From positions 1 through 34,020 of the forward strand of contig DATMGK010000016.1 of the NCBI GenBank assembly GCA_035555595.1: 34,020 bases of DNA. The letters run 5' to 3'. The position numbers were made by a program, and so were the translations under genes. The DNA comes from Croceibacterium_A sp035555595 (GTDB lineage Bacteria > Pseudomonadota > Alphaproteobacteria > Sphingomonadales > Sphingomonadaceae). Positions 22,899-31,937 of the stretch are shown piece after piece; the first letter of the stretch is position 1, and each line of letters begins with the position of its first letter. The notes below the pieces were generated by a model. That model saw only the letters and a program-made list of their open reading frames with translations, was not told the DNA's origin and made no database searches.

Positions 22899-23885
22899 TC
22901 AGTCCCGCGCGAGCGGGGCGTGCTGGCTGGCGCAGTGGAAGCTGCCACCGCCGGTCAGCACCGCCTCTGCCGGAATGCCCACCACCGCACGGCCGGGAAA
23001 AAGATCACCGATAGCCGCAAGAGCATCGGCATCCCGCCATGAACCATAGGTGGGCACGACCACCACTTCGTTGCAGACAGCGAAGTTCATGTAGCTGGCC
23101 GGTTCCACGATCCCCGCCTCGTCAAGCCTGCCGGGCGAAGGAACGTCCTTCACCGTCAGCCCGAAGGCGAGCGCGCGGGCGCGCGCATCGGCGAACACCG
23201 CTGCATTGGGATCGTCGGAGCCCGTGGGCACGGGTATCGCCAGCGTGCCGGGCGCTATGAAGCGGGCGAGGTTATCGACGTGCCCATCGGTATGATCGCC
23301 CAGCAGGCCATCATCCAGCCACAGGATGCGATCGAAACCGAGATCGCCCTTCAGCCGCGCCTCTATCTCTTCACGCGACAGGCTGGGGTTGCGGTTCGGA
23401 TTGAGCAGGCACTGTTCGGTCGTAACGACGAGGCCAGTGCCATCCGTATCGATCGCCCCGCCTTCCAGAATCCAGTCGCACAGATCTGTCGGAAGGCCTG
23501 CGGCCGCCGCCATCGATGCGCCGGTTTCCTGATCACCTTCCAGCAGGTACTTGCCGCCCCAGCCATTGAAACCAAAACGGCGGGCGATGCGCCGACCCTC
23601 TCCGCCCAGCAGCACCAGCGGGCCGGAATCGCGAATCCAGATGTCGCCATAGGGATGCCGTTCACACTGTACGGCGCCGCTCACCAGCTGGCGCGCGCGC
23701 ATTTCATTGGCGGCATCCCGCACCACTAGCCGCACCTGCTGTCCGGTTTCGGCGACAGCATTGGCGAAAGCGGCCATCTGTTCCTGCGCCGGCTCCAGAT
23801 CCTCAAGCCACAACGATGCGTCGTGCGGAAACCCGATCCAGATCCATTCCTGCGGTTCCCATTCGGCGGGCATCCGGAAAGTCAT
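22899..23885 (-). CDS. aguA: Agmatine deiminase, 328 aa
   Basis: Converts agmatine to N-carbamoylputrescine plus ammonia in polyamine/arginine metabolism. It belongs to the peptidyl-arginine-deiminase (PAD_porph) family, and its length is in the family range. Visible motifs are MPAEWEPQEWIWIGFP at the N-terminus, YGDIWIRDSGP near 79-89, LEGGAIDTDG, GDHTDGHVDN with the catalytic His, and the nucleophile Cys318 in GGGSFHCASQHAP. ATG at 23885 is 3 nt after the M28 peptidase stop, so the two form one leftward unit. Transcription converges with the DLH-like gene, leaving 17 nt between stops. It is unrelated to the aromatic island. Confidence 0.95.
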   Translation of the reverse strand: MTFRMPAEWEPQEWIWIGFPHDASLWLEDLEPAQEQMAAFANAVAETGQQVRLVVRDAANEMRARQLVSGAVQCERHPYGDIWIRDSGPLVLLGGEGRRIARRFGFNGWGGKYLLEGDQETGASMAAAAGLPTDLCDWILEGGAIDTDGTGLVVTTEQCLLNPNRNPSLSREEIEARLKGDLGFDRILWLDDGLLGDHTDGHVDNLARFIAPGTLAIPVPTGSDDPNAAVFADARARALAFGLTVKDVPSPGRLDEAGIVEPASYMNFAVCNEVVVVPTYGSWRDADALAAIGDLFPGRAVVGIPAEAVLTGGGSFHCASQHAPLARD

Positions 23886-23888
23886 TGT

Positions 23889-25546
23889 TCAACAGCGTCC
23901 TTCACCAGCGCAGCTTTCGTCGCGGATGCGGCGGAATTCATCGCCGGGATACCAGTTGGGCCAATCCGCGCTGTCTGCCAGCATGCGGCCGAGCCGGTAG
24001 AACAATCGCGTGTCCTGCACCACCCCCGCCCAATTCCAGTTCGGATCATATTCGTCATCGGGCAGGTGGTAGGCATTCGCCCGATAGGCCGCGTCCCACG
24101 CCTGCCCGGCAGCAGGGCCACCATCGACCAGATCCTGGCCGCTGCGGACATAGAACATCGGCACGCCCCGCTTCGCCAGGCTGAAATGGTCTGACCGATA
24201 ATAATACCCGGCTTGTGGGGACGGGTCCGCAGTAGCGCGCCGCCCCAGTTCCGCGAGCGCCTGTTCCAGATAGCGATCAAGCTCGCTCTTGCCGCCGCCG
24301 ACCACGATCACATCGCGGGCAGGCCCGGCCATCGCCAGCGCATCCATATTGAGACCGCCCACCGTCCGGTCGAGCGGGAAGACCGGGTTGGCGCCATAGT
24401 ATTCCGAACCGAGCAGCCCTGATTCCTCCGCCGTCACCGCCAGAAACACCAGCGAGCGAGCAGCCGGGCCAGCCTTCGCATGGGCCTGTGCCAGAGCGAC
24501 CAGCGCGGCGGTGCCGGTGGCGTTGTCGATGGCGCCGTTGCAGATGTCGTCCCCCTCTGCATTGGGCGTGCAGCGGCCCAGGTGATCCCAGTGAGCGGTG
24601 TGGAGCACATATTCGTCCGGCCGATCACGCCCCGGCAACACGCCGATCACGTTCTTCGATGCGAAGCGACGGATTGAATTGTCCAGCGAAGCGGAAACGG
24701 TCAGCCCCAGAGCAACAGGCCGGAAGCCGCTGCGCTTCGCCGCCTCGGACAGCGCGGCCAGATCGCGCCCACCGGCCTTCACGATGGCTTCGGCGACCTG
24801 TTTCTGCACCCAACCGTTGACCAGCGTCTGACTGGCGCCGCCATCTGCGCGGCTGGCATATACCTGCGGGCCGGACCACGAGCTCTGCACGGTGGCCCAT
24901 CCGTAAGAGGCTGGGAAATCGTCATGCACGATGATCGCGCCCGCAGCGCCCTGTCGTGCTGCCTCCTCGAACTTATAGGTCCAGCGGCCGTAATAGGTCA
25001 TCGCCCGGCCGTTGAAGGGGCCTTCCAGCGTTTCGCTTTCGTAATCGGGATCGTTGACGAGGATCAGCGCCGTCTTCCCGCGCATGTCCACGCCCGCATA
25101 GTCGTTCCACCCCTTCTCTGGTGCGACCACGCCGTAGCCGACGAAGACCAGTTCGCTGTCAGCCAGATCGACACGCGGAACCTCCCGGTAACTGACGCCC
25201 ACCCAGTCCGTGCCGAAAGCATAAGTCGAGGTTCCTGCCTGTCCCTTCACGGTTAACGGACGGTCGCCCCCGGCAGTGATCTCCACCAGCGGCACGTCCT
25301 GAAACCAGCTGTCGCCATTACCGGGGCTAAGCCCCACGCGGCGGAACTGATCGACCAGATAGGCCAGCGTCTTTTCCTCGCCCGGCGTGCCTGGCGCGCG
25401 ACCTTCAAATTCATCCAGCGACAGCGTGCGCGTAACCTCTTTCAGCGTCGCTTCGGATACGTCCCTTCCGAGATGGATGGGGGAGAAGCTGTGGCGCAAC
25501 CGGCTGCCAGCAGGGTGATCGCAGCGGCGCAGGTCAATCGCAGCAT
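23889..25546 (-). pseudogene. M28-family metallopeptidase lipoprotein, frameshifted after the signal peptide
   Basis: The body is an intact M28 aminopeptidase-type protein (PA-domain insert, then zinc residues in HTAHWDHLG, DNATGTAAL, TAEESGLLGS, NMDAL and YRSDHFSL) running to the stop at 23889. No start codon in that frame gives a sensible N-terminus. In the neighbouring frame, ATG at 25546 encodes an ideal lipoprotein signal (MLRLTCAAAITLLAAGC) that reads SISEG and then leaves the body frame at a GGG run (25463-25465 on the plus strand as CCC). One extra G would join SISEG to DVSEATLKEV and give a continuous 552-residue protein. So this is either a true one-base deletion, a sequencing or assembly error in a short homopolymer, or slippage. 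The downstream body shows no decay. Confidence 0.8.
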
Positions 25547-25624
25547 GGGAATCGGCCTTTCGATCGTGAACGCCGAGTCTGGCAAACAGGCCCTGCCCCC
25601 GCAACCACGCACGCATCGCCGCGC

Positions 25625-28327
25625 ATGACGCTTGCCCTTGCCTCTCCATCCATGCAGGCAGTCCCTCGCATGGATGGAAACTGGCTACAGGCAATCGGGC
25701 GGGCGCGGGATCATTCCCCGTTCCTCGCACTCGCACTGGAACGGCAGCGCGATCTCACCAATCTGCTGGAACGCGGAGAGGGCGAAGCTGCGCTCGCCTT
25801 CGCCAAGGAGGCTACCGGGCCGGAGGTGGGCATTGCGCTACGTCGGCAACGGCTGGCGCTGGCGACTACGCTGGCGATTGGCGACCTTGCCGGGGCCTTC
25901 CTGCTCAGCCGCGTGATGGTGGAGCTAAGCGATCTGGCCGACCGCGCGCTGGACGCGGCGATCAAGGCGGCGATCCTTTCGCGCGTGCCCGATGCGGAGC
26001 CGCGCGGCTTCACCGCTATCGCGCTGGGGAAACAGGGCGCGAGGGAACTGAACTACAGCTCTGACATCGATCCGATCCTTATTTACGATCCCGCAGTGCT
26101 GCCACGTCGTGAGCGGGACGATCCGGCGGACGCAGCACAGCGCTATGCCCGCCGCCTGCTGGAAACGCTGACCATGCAGACCGGCGACGGCTATGTCTTT
26201 CGCGTGGACCTGCGCCTGCGACCAGCATCGGAAGTGACGCCGCTGGCCATCCCCGTGGGGGCGGCGCTGACGCATTACGAAAGTTCCGCGCTGGCGTGGG
26301 AACGCGCGGCTTTCATCCGCGCGCGATCGGCGGCGGGCGATGTGGAGGCGGGGGAAGCGTTCCTGCGTGCGATCCGGCCGTTCGTGTGGCGCCGCAGCCT
26401 GGATTTCACCGCGCTGGAGGAAATTCGCCGCCTGACGATGCGGATACGCGAATCCTATCGCGGACCGCCCGAGCCTGGCCCCGGATACGATCTGAAACGC
26501 GGGCGCGGCGGGATTCGCGAGGTGGAGTTCTTCGCCCAGACTCACCAGCTGATCTATGGCGGACGCCGGCCCTCCCTCCGCCTCAGGGGAACGCGCGAAT
26601 CGCTGGATGCGCTGGCGGCCGAAGGGCTGATTGAGGCGGAAGATGCATTGCGATTGGGCGAGGCGTACGATCGGCTGCGCACGATCGAGCACCGGTTGCA
26701 AATGGTTCACGACCGCCAGACCCACTCGCTGCCGACGGATCAGGCGGCGCTGGACAATGTTGCCCGGCTGGACGGACTGCCCGATGGTGCAGCGCTGCTG
26801 GCTGAGCTTCGCGAACTGACGACAGATGTCGCCACGCGGTACGACCGCCTGCTGGGAGGACCAGATAACGAGCGCCCCGCGAGGCCCGCGGTAAGCGAGG
26901 ATTTGCGCAACAAGGTGCGGGAACGCGCCGAGCACTGGCGCGACACGATCCGCAGCCTGCGCAGCGCCGAAGCGCGCGCGGCATTTGACGCCGTGCTGCC
27001 CGATCTGATGGCCGCGCTGGCACAGGCCCCTGAACCCGATCAGGCGTTGAACCGCTGGGAAACCCTGCTTTCCCGCCTGCCCAGCGCGGTGAACCTTTTC
27101 CGTCTGTTCGAACAGCGGCCGGGCCTGCTGGAACTGGTGCTGCGTATCCTCACCCTCGCCCGCCCGCTGGCGGACGAACTGGCCCGCCGCCCCGAACTTC
27201 TGGACCGGCTGATCGATGCCAGCGCTTTCGACCTGCCCGGATCGGTCGAAGCACTGGCGGCGCGTATGCGCGTGGCCGAAATCAGCGACTACGAAGAACA
27301 GCTCAATCGTATCCGTCAGGTCGTGGGTGAGGAACGCTTCGCCCTGGGTGTCCAGCTGATAGAGGCCAAGCACGATCCGATGGCCGTGGCGGAAGGTCTG
27401 TCACGCGTGGCAGAAGCGGCTCTGGAAGTGGCGGCACAGGGCGCGATAGCGGAATTCGAACGTGTCCATGGCCGAATACCGAACGGGCATCTGCTGATTC
27501 TGGCGCTGGGCAGGCTGGGCGGCGGCGCGCTGACTTATGCATCCGACCTCGATCTGGTCTATCTTTTCAGCGGAGAGCCGGGCGCGGAATCCGACGGTCG
27601 CCGCCCGCTGACGACATCGCTCTACTTCAACCGGCTGGCTCAGCGCGTGACCGCCGCGCTCAGCGTGCCGACGGCAGAGGGCGCTCTGTACGAAGTGGAC
27701 ACCCGGTTGCGGCCGATGGGGAACCAGGGGCCGATCGCGGTGAGCCTGGAAAGCTTCGCCCGCTATCAGTGTCAGGATGCGTGGACCTGGGAACACATGG
27801 CCCTGTGCCGCGCGCGGCCGGTGTTCGGACCGCAGAAAGCGCGGGCGGAACTGGCAGGCGCCGTCCTTGGCATCCTCGATAGCCCGCGCGATGCCGAAAA
27901 GCTGAAGGCCGATGTTCTCGCCATGCGTGCGGAGATGGCCAGCCACAAGCAACCCGCTGGCCCGCTGGATGCGAAGCTGATGCGCGGCGGACTGGTCGAT
28001 TGCGAGTTCATCGTCCACTTCCTGCAATTGCGCGATCGTATCGCATTCCATCCATCGCTGCCGAAAGCGTTGGAAGAACTGATCGCAGCCGGGCGTCTCC
28101 CGCAACAACTCGCCGATCATCATGCCCTGCTGGGTAGGACTCTGGTGGCCGCGCGGCTGCTGGCGCCGGACCTTGCCGATCCGCCGGAAGTTGCCGCCGC
28201 CGCGCTGGCGCAGGCTTGTGGGCAGGCGGATTACCCCTCGCTCTTGCGCGCGCTTCGCGATGCGCGGCATGGAGTTGCGGAGATATGGGCCGAACTGTTC
28301 GGCGAAAAGCTGGAGATAAAGGAATGA
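25625..28327 (+). CDS. glnE: Bifunctional glutamine-synthetase adenylyltransferase/deadenylylase, 900 aa
   Basis: GlnE adds and removes AMP on glutamine synthetase under control of PII and glutamine. Two nucleotidyltransferase domains are present in the usual order: an N-terminal one with the Asp pair in ELNYSSDIDPILIYD (around residues 138-152), and a C-terminal one with GGGALTYASDLDLVYLF (around 629-645), each followed by its helical domain. The R-L-R-P segments after each domain are also typical. ATG at 25625. The length is slightly shorter than E. coli GlnE (946 aa) and normal for alphaproteobacteria. It is divergent from the M28 gene and overlaps bcp by 4 nt (ATGA), forming a glnE-bcp-DUF455 operon. 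Confidence 0.96.
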   Translation: MTLALASPSMQAVPRMDGNWLQAIGRARDHSPFLALALERQRDLTNLLERGEGEAALAFAKEATGPEVGIALRRQRLALATTLAIGDLAGAFLLSRVMVELSDLADRALDAAIKAAILSRVPDAEPRGFTAIALGKQGARELNYSSDIDPILIYDPAVLPRRERDDPADAAQRYARRLLETLTMQTGDGYVFRVDLRLRPASEVTPLAIPVGAALTHYESSALAWERAAFIRARSAAGDVEAGEAFLRAIRPFVWRRSLDFTALEEIRRLTMRIRESYRGPPEPGPGYDLKRGRGGIREVEFFAQTHQLIYGGRRPSLRLRGTRESLDALAAEGLIEAEDALRLGEAYDRLRTIEHRLQMVHDRQTHSLPTDQAALDNVARLDGLPDGAALLAELRELTTDVATRYDRLLGGPDNERPARPAVSEDLRNKVRERAEHWRDTIRSLRSAEARAAFDAVLPDLMAALAQAPEPDQALNRWETLLSRLPSAVNLFRLFEQRPGLLELVLRILTLARPLADELARRPELLDRLIDASAFDLPGSVEALAARMRVAEISDYEEQLNRIRQVVGEERFALGVQLIEAKHDPMAVAEGLSRVAEAALEVAAQGAIAEFERVHGRIPNGHLLILALGRLGGGALTYASDLDLVYLFSGEPGAESDGRRPLTTSLYFNRLAQRVTAALSVPTAEGALYEVDTRLRPMGNQGPIAVSLESFARYQCQDAWTWEHMALCRARPVFGPQKARAELAGAVLGILDSPRDAEKLKADVLAMRAEMASHKQPAGPLDAKLMRGGLVDCEFIVHFLQLRDRIAFHPSLPKALEELIAAGRLPQQLADHHALLGRTLVAARLLAPDLADPPEVAAAALAQACGQADYPSLLRALRDARHGVAEIWAELFGEKLEIKE

Positions 28328-28791
28328 GCGCCCCCGACCTTGGCGATACCCTGCCTGACATCGCGCTGGAAACGCCGGACGGGGGCAGTGTGCGCCCAGC
28401 GGATTTTCACGGGCGCAAGCTGGTGCTGTTTTTCTATCCCAAGGACGATACGCCGGGCTGCACGGTGGAGAACAAGGATTTTTCCGAGCTGCTGCCGGAA
28501 TTCGAAGCGGCAGGTGTGTCCGTGCTGGGCGTGAGCAAGGACCCGCCGGCGAAGCACGCGAAGTTCGCCGCGAAGCACGGGTTGACCGTTCCTCTGGCCA
28601 GTGATGGTGAGAGCGGGCTGTCTGATGCGCTGGGCGTATGGGGCGAAAAAAGTCTCTACGGCCGCAAGTTCATGGGCATGATCCGCACGACGTTCCTGAT
28701 CGATGCAGACGGCCGGATCGCGCGCGTATGGCGCAAGGTTAAGGTCAAGGGGCACGCGGCGGAGGTGCTGGAAGCCGCCCGATCGCTGTGA
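28324..28791 (+). CDS. bcp: Thiol peroxidase of the Bcp/AhpC-TSA family, 155 aa
   Basis: A peroxiredoxin reducing H2O2 and organic hydroperoxides in the cytoplasm. The active-site motif FFYPKDDTPGCT holds Thr43 and peroxidatic Cys46, with the supporting Arg in the MIRTTFLID segment. Cys46 is the only cysteine, so the usual Bcp resolving Cys five residues on is absent and this is a 1-Cys type dependent on an external thiol. ATG at 28324 overlaps the glnE stop (ATGA), and its own TGA overlaps the next GTG start (GTGA), so all three genes are translationally coupled. Confidence 0.95.
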   Translation: MSAPDLGDTLPDIALETPDGGSVRPADFHGRKLVLFFYPKDDTPGCTVENKDFSELLPEFEAAGVSVLGVSKDPPAKHAKFAAKHGLTVPLASDGESGLSDALGVWGEKSLYGRKFMGMIRTTFLIDADGRIARVWRKVKVKGHAAEVLEAARSL

Positions 28792-29576
28792 CGACGCTTA
28801 CCGAAGCGGTGCGCGCGGCCCTGCTGACCGGCGAGCCGCGCGATAAGGTGATGACGACACGCAGGCTGGTGCGCGAATGGCGTGGCGGCCGCCTGCTGTG
28901 CGAACCGCAATCCACGATGCCGGATCAGCCCGCCTGGCCCGCAGCGTTGCAGGTCCTGCCGCCGAACCAGATGCCCAAGCGTGGCCGGGGCGGTTCTGCG
29001 CGCAACGCGATCGCGCTGTGGCATTCACTGGCGCACATAGAATTCGTCGCCATCGATCTCGCGCTGGACATGGCCGGGCGGTTCGGCGGCGAGATGGGGC
29101 CTGATTTCGTCAGCGACTTTCTGGCGGTCGCGGCGGACGAGGCGATGCACTTCGCCCTGATCGATCGGCATCTGAACGCATTGGGGTCCGGATACGCCCA
29201 GTTACCTGTCCACGACGGATTGTGGCAGGCCGCCCACGAAACGCGGCATGACGTTGCCGCCCGTCTGGCAGTAGTTCCGATGGTGCTCGAAGCGCGCGGG
29301 CTCGACGTTACCCCTACCATGCTTGAGCGAGTGCAAGCGATGGGTGACGACCGGGGCGCCCGCATCCTTCAGCGGATACTGGATGACGAAATCCGCCATG
29401 TCGCCACTGGCACCCGGCATTTCATCGCATGGTGCGAAACGCGCGAAATTCCGCCTGAGAATCACTGGAAAATTCTGGTCGCACGCCACTTTGGCGGCAG
29501 TCTGAAACCGCCATTCAACGACTCAGCGCGTCTCGCAGCCGGTTTACCGCGCGAATTCTACGCCGGTGTTGCCTGA
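28788..29576 (+). CDS. DUF455 ferritin-like protein, 262 aa
   Basis: A four-helix, ferritin-like protein of the DUF455 family (related to MiaE-type di-iron folds). Candidate metal ligands are the Glu/His in HSLAHIEFVAIDLALD, AADEAMHFALIDRHL and DDEIRHVATGTRHF, which fall on successive helices. No signal or membrane segment. GTG start at 28788 overlaps the bcp stop by 4 nt. Function is not established for the family. Position after bcp hints at a link to oxidative or metal stress, which is inference from gene order only. Confidence 0.88.
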   Translation: MTTLTEAVRAALLTGEPRDKVMTTRRLVREWRGGRLLCEPQSTMPDQPAWPAALQVLPPNQMPKRGRGGSARNAIALWHSLAHIEFVAIDLALDMAGRFGGEMGPDFVSDFLAVAADEAMHFALIDRHLNALGSGYAQLPVHDGLWQAAHETRHDVAARLAVVPMVLEARGLDVTPTMLERVQAMGDDRGARILQRILDDEIRHVATGTRHFIAWCETREIPPENHWKILVARHFGGSLKPPFNDSARLAAGLPREFYAGVA

Positions 29577-29695
29577 TTAACTTTTTACCCCGTAGCGACC
29601 AAATCGCTGAGACGGGCGGGGGGTTCCGACCATCTCGGAAAAATTTCAACCGCAGACGCGGATACGCGTTTGCGAGATACGGGAATTCTGGTCGC

Positions 29696-30358
29696 ATGGT
29701 CCTCAAGCACGTATTCGGAGCTCTGGCGGCTCTCGTGGTTTCCACGAACCCGGCCATGGCCAACGAAACGGCAGCCGCCACGCAGATTACCGGCGCCATT
29801 GATGCCGCTAATGCGAGCACGGCTTCTGGCGACCGCGAATTCCAGGAGCTTTTCGCCAGCTGGAAATCCATGGACCAGACAGGCGTTATCACGAGCAGCC
29901 CGGTGGGCCGCGTTTCGGTTCCCACTGGTATGCCGGTGCAGGATTCGACGCTGACCAGCAACTTCGGCATGCGCACCCATCCCGTGCTGGGTGGTCGTCG
30001 CGGCCACAACGGTGTTGATCTGGCCCAGCCAACCGGCACCCCCGTTTATGCCACCGCAGATGGTCTGGTAAGCAAGGCGGAGCGGTTCAGCTCCTACGGC
30101 AACTACATCCAGATCGAACATGGCGGTGAATTGCAGACCCGCTACGCTCACCTTTCAGGCTATGCAGTCACCGCCGGGGAGCAGGTTCGCAAGGGTCAGC
30201 TGATCGGTTACGTCGGCAGCACCGGGCGCTCCACCGGCCCGCACCTGCACTATGAAATCCGCGTCGCGGGTGAGGCTGTCGATCCCACCCCTTATATGGC
30301 TGAAACGCAGCTGGCGGTTTCGAACGACGCCGCGCTGGGTCGTGGCGGCCCTGAGTAA
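29696..30358 (+). CDS. M23-family (LytM) peptidoglycan endopeptidase, 220 aa
   Basis: An exported zinc endopeptidase that cuts peptide cross-links in peptidoglycan. A signal peptide covers residues 1 to about 22 (ends PAMA). The catalytic domain occupies about 85-200: NFGMRTHPVLGGRRGHNGVD with zinc ligands His104 and Asp108, RYAHLS with His152, and GPHLHYE with His183 and His185. All catalytic residues are present, so it is likely an active enzyme rather than a degenerate activator. ATG at 29696 has only a weak GGGAA upstream. It lies 119 nt after DUF455; I see no clear promoter motif in that gap. A strong terminator follows. Confidence 0.93.
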   Translation: MVLKHVFGALAALVVSTNPAMANETAAATQITGAIDAANASTASGDREFQELFASWKSMDQTGVITSSPVGRVSVPTGMPVQDSTLTSNFGMRTHPVLGGRRGHNGVDLAQPTGTPVYATADGLVSKAERFSSYGNYIQIEHGGELQTRYAHLSGYAVTAGEQVRKGQLIGYVGSTGRSTGPHLHYEIRVAGEAVDPTPYMAETQLAVSNDAALGRGGPE

Positions 30359-30391
30359 GCCTCACAAACCCCCGCGGCATCTGCCGCACAC

Positions 30392-30421
30392 AAGCGGCGC
30401 TTAAAGCGCCGCTTTCTTTTT
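30392..30421 (+). terminator. Rho-independent terminator after the M23 gene
   Basis: Stem AAGCGGCGCTT / AAGCGCCGCTT followed by the T-rich run TTTCTTTTT. It lies in the gap between the converging M23 and galU genes. Confidence 0.9.
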
Positions 30422-30428
30422 GAGCAGC

Positions 30429-31304
30429 TCAGTTCGCGAGCAGGCGCTGCGCCATGTCGCGCACACCGGAACCGATATCTTCCCGGTCAAGCGCGATTGC
30501 GAGTGTGGCTTCTATAAAGCCGGTCTTGCTGCCGCAGTCATAGCGCTTCCCGTCGAAGGTGACGGCGTGGAAAGGCTGCTCTCCGATCATCCGCGCCATT
30601 GCATCGGTCAGCTGGATTTCGCCTCCTGCGCCCTTCTCCTGCCCTTCCAGCGTCCGCATGACTTCGGGCTGAAGAATGTAGCGTCCGGAAATGATCTTGT
30701 TGGACGGCGCGCGATCAACCGGCGGCTTTTCAACCAGCCCATGCACCTCTGTCAGAGCGCCATGAGACTGGCCCGGATCGATCACGCCGTAACTGGAAAC
30801 CTCTTCCCGTGGCACTTCCAGCACGGAAATCAGGTTGCCGCCGACCTGTGCGTAAGCCTCCACCATCTGCGCGAGACAGCCGGGCTTGCCGACCATCAGT
30901 TCGTCCGGAAGGAGGATCGCGAAGGGCTCGTCACCCACGATCGCCCGGGCACACCAGATTGCATGTCCCAGCCCCAGCGGCACCTGCTGGCGCACTGTAA
31001 TGAGATTGCCCGGCGTGAAGCGCGTGGGTTCGAGGACGGCAAGGTCCTTGCCCCGTTCGCTCATCGTCGCTTCCAACTCGTAAGCGATGTCGAAATGTTC
31101 GACCAGCGAGGTCTTCCCCCGGCCCGTGACGAAAATCATCTGTTCGATGCCGGCTTCCCGCGCCTCGTCCACAGCATACTGGATCAACGGCCGGTCGACG
31201 ATCGGCAACAGCTCTTTCGGGATCGCCTTGGTGGCGGGAAGGAAGCGGGTGCCGAGGCCCGCGACCGGGAACACTGCTTTGCGGATCGGTTTACGTTCGC
31301 TCAT
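30429..31304 (-). CDS. galU: UTP-glucose-1-phosphate uridylyltransferase, 291 aa
   Basis: Makes UDP-glucose from UTP and glucose-1-phosphate for polysaccharide and glycolipid synthesis. The N-terminal nucleotide-binding motif G-L-G-T-R-F-L-P-A-T-K is at about residues 15-25, then KELLPIVDRPLIQYAV, LLPDELM, VEKPPVDRAPSN and KTGFIEATLAIALDRED at the C-terminus. Length is typical. I took the ATG at 31304; another in-frame ATG lies at 31316, and neither has a strong ribosome-binding site, so the start is uncertain by four codons. It is convergent with the M23 gene and divergent from the small gene at 31429. Confidence 0.96.
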   Translation of the reverse strand: MSERKPIRKAVFPVAGLGTRFLPATKAIPKELLPIVDRPLIQYAVDEAREAGIEQMIFVTGRGKTSLVEHFDIAYELEATMSERGKDLAVLEPTRFTPGNLITVRQQVPLGLGHAIWCARAIVGDEPFAILLPDELMVGKPGCLAQMVEAYAQVGGNLISVLEVPREEVSSYGVIDPGQSHGALTEVHGLVEKPPVDRAPSNKIISGRYILQPEVMRTLEGQEKGAGGEIQLTDAMARMIGEQPFHAVTFDGKRYDCGSKTGFIEATLAIALDREDIGSGVRDMAQRLLAN

Positions 31305-31428
31305 GAAGCAGGACATGAAAGCCCAGCGCCCAAGGGTCAACCATGATCACGGGCGCGCCCTGAAGCGGAACACAAGCGAGAACCTTTGCCGATCCGGCGC
31401 GTTGCAGCGGAAAGGAAAGGATCACGCA

Positions 31429-31671
31429 ATGGCACTACTTAAACTGGCTGCACTCGGCGCCCTCGGCTACGTTGGCTACCGCTATTACGAGAAGCAGCGG
31501 CGCGATGAACACCCGGCCTTCGCAAGCGGGCAACGCACCGGAGAAAACTTCGCCAAAGTGCGCGATGCCGGCCCGCAGGCGATGGCGGATCCGCCGCGCG
31601 ACGAGTGGACCCCCGAAGATCAGGCCAGTGACGAGAGCTTCCCGGCTAGCGATCCTCCGTCCACATACTGA
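31429..31671 (+). CDS. Small membrane-anchored protein with conserved acidic/SFPASDPP tail, 80 aa
   Basis: ATG at 31429 follows GAAAGGAAAGGATC. A short hydrophobic segment (LLKLAALGALGYVGYRYY, residues 3-20) is followed by a charged, flexible region and a C-terminal D-E-S-F-P-A-S-D-P-P-S motif. That ending is a recurrent motif of short uncharacterised alphaproteobacterial proteins. No known function. The protein probably sits at the inner membrane with the tail in the cytoplasm. Confidence 0.75.
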   Translation: MALLKLAALGALGYVGYRYYEKQRRDEHPAFASGQRTGENFAKVRDAGPQAMADPPRDEWTPEDQASDESFPASDPPSTY

Positions 31672-31685
31672 ACGGAGCTTGGGCG

Positions 31686-31937
31686 TTACGCCTCTGCATC
31701 GAATTTATGCACGAGCCACAGGCGAATTGCGCCTGCGAGTCCGGGCGGTGTGTCTGCTTCGATCCGTTCCGCGTCGATGCGCGCGACAAGGGCATTGAGA
31801 GGCACACCTTCCCGTTCTGCCGCGCGCCTCAGCATATCCCAGAACAATGGTTCCAGGCTGATCGATGTCTTGTGCCCGGCGATCTCTACCGAACGTTTGA
31901 CTGGGGGGTGGTAGAGATCGTCCAAAGGCTCGCTCAA
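31686..31937 (-). CDS. Ribbon-helix-helix (RHH_4-type) protein, 83 aa
   Basis: The central segment KRSVEIAGHKTSISLEPLFWDML followed by NALVARIDAER matches the RHH_4 domain, a small DNA-binding fold widespread in alphaproteobacteria. The first strand (SVEIAGHKTSISL) would contact DNA. The C-terminal GAIRLWLVHKF is also typical. ATG at 31937 overlaps the phaB stop by 4 nt (ATGA), so it is translated with phaB. It may autoregulate the unit, but the target is not known. Confidence 0.88.
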   Translation of the reverse strand: MSEPLDDLYHPPVKRSVEIAGHKTSISLEPLFWDMLRRAAEREGVPLNALVARIDAERIEADTPPGLAGAIRLWLVHKFDAEA

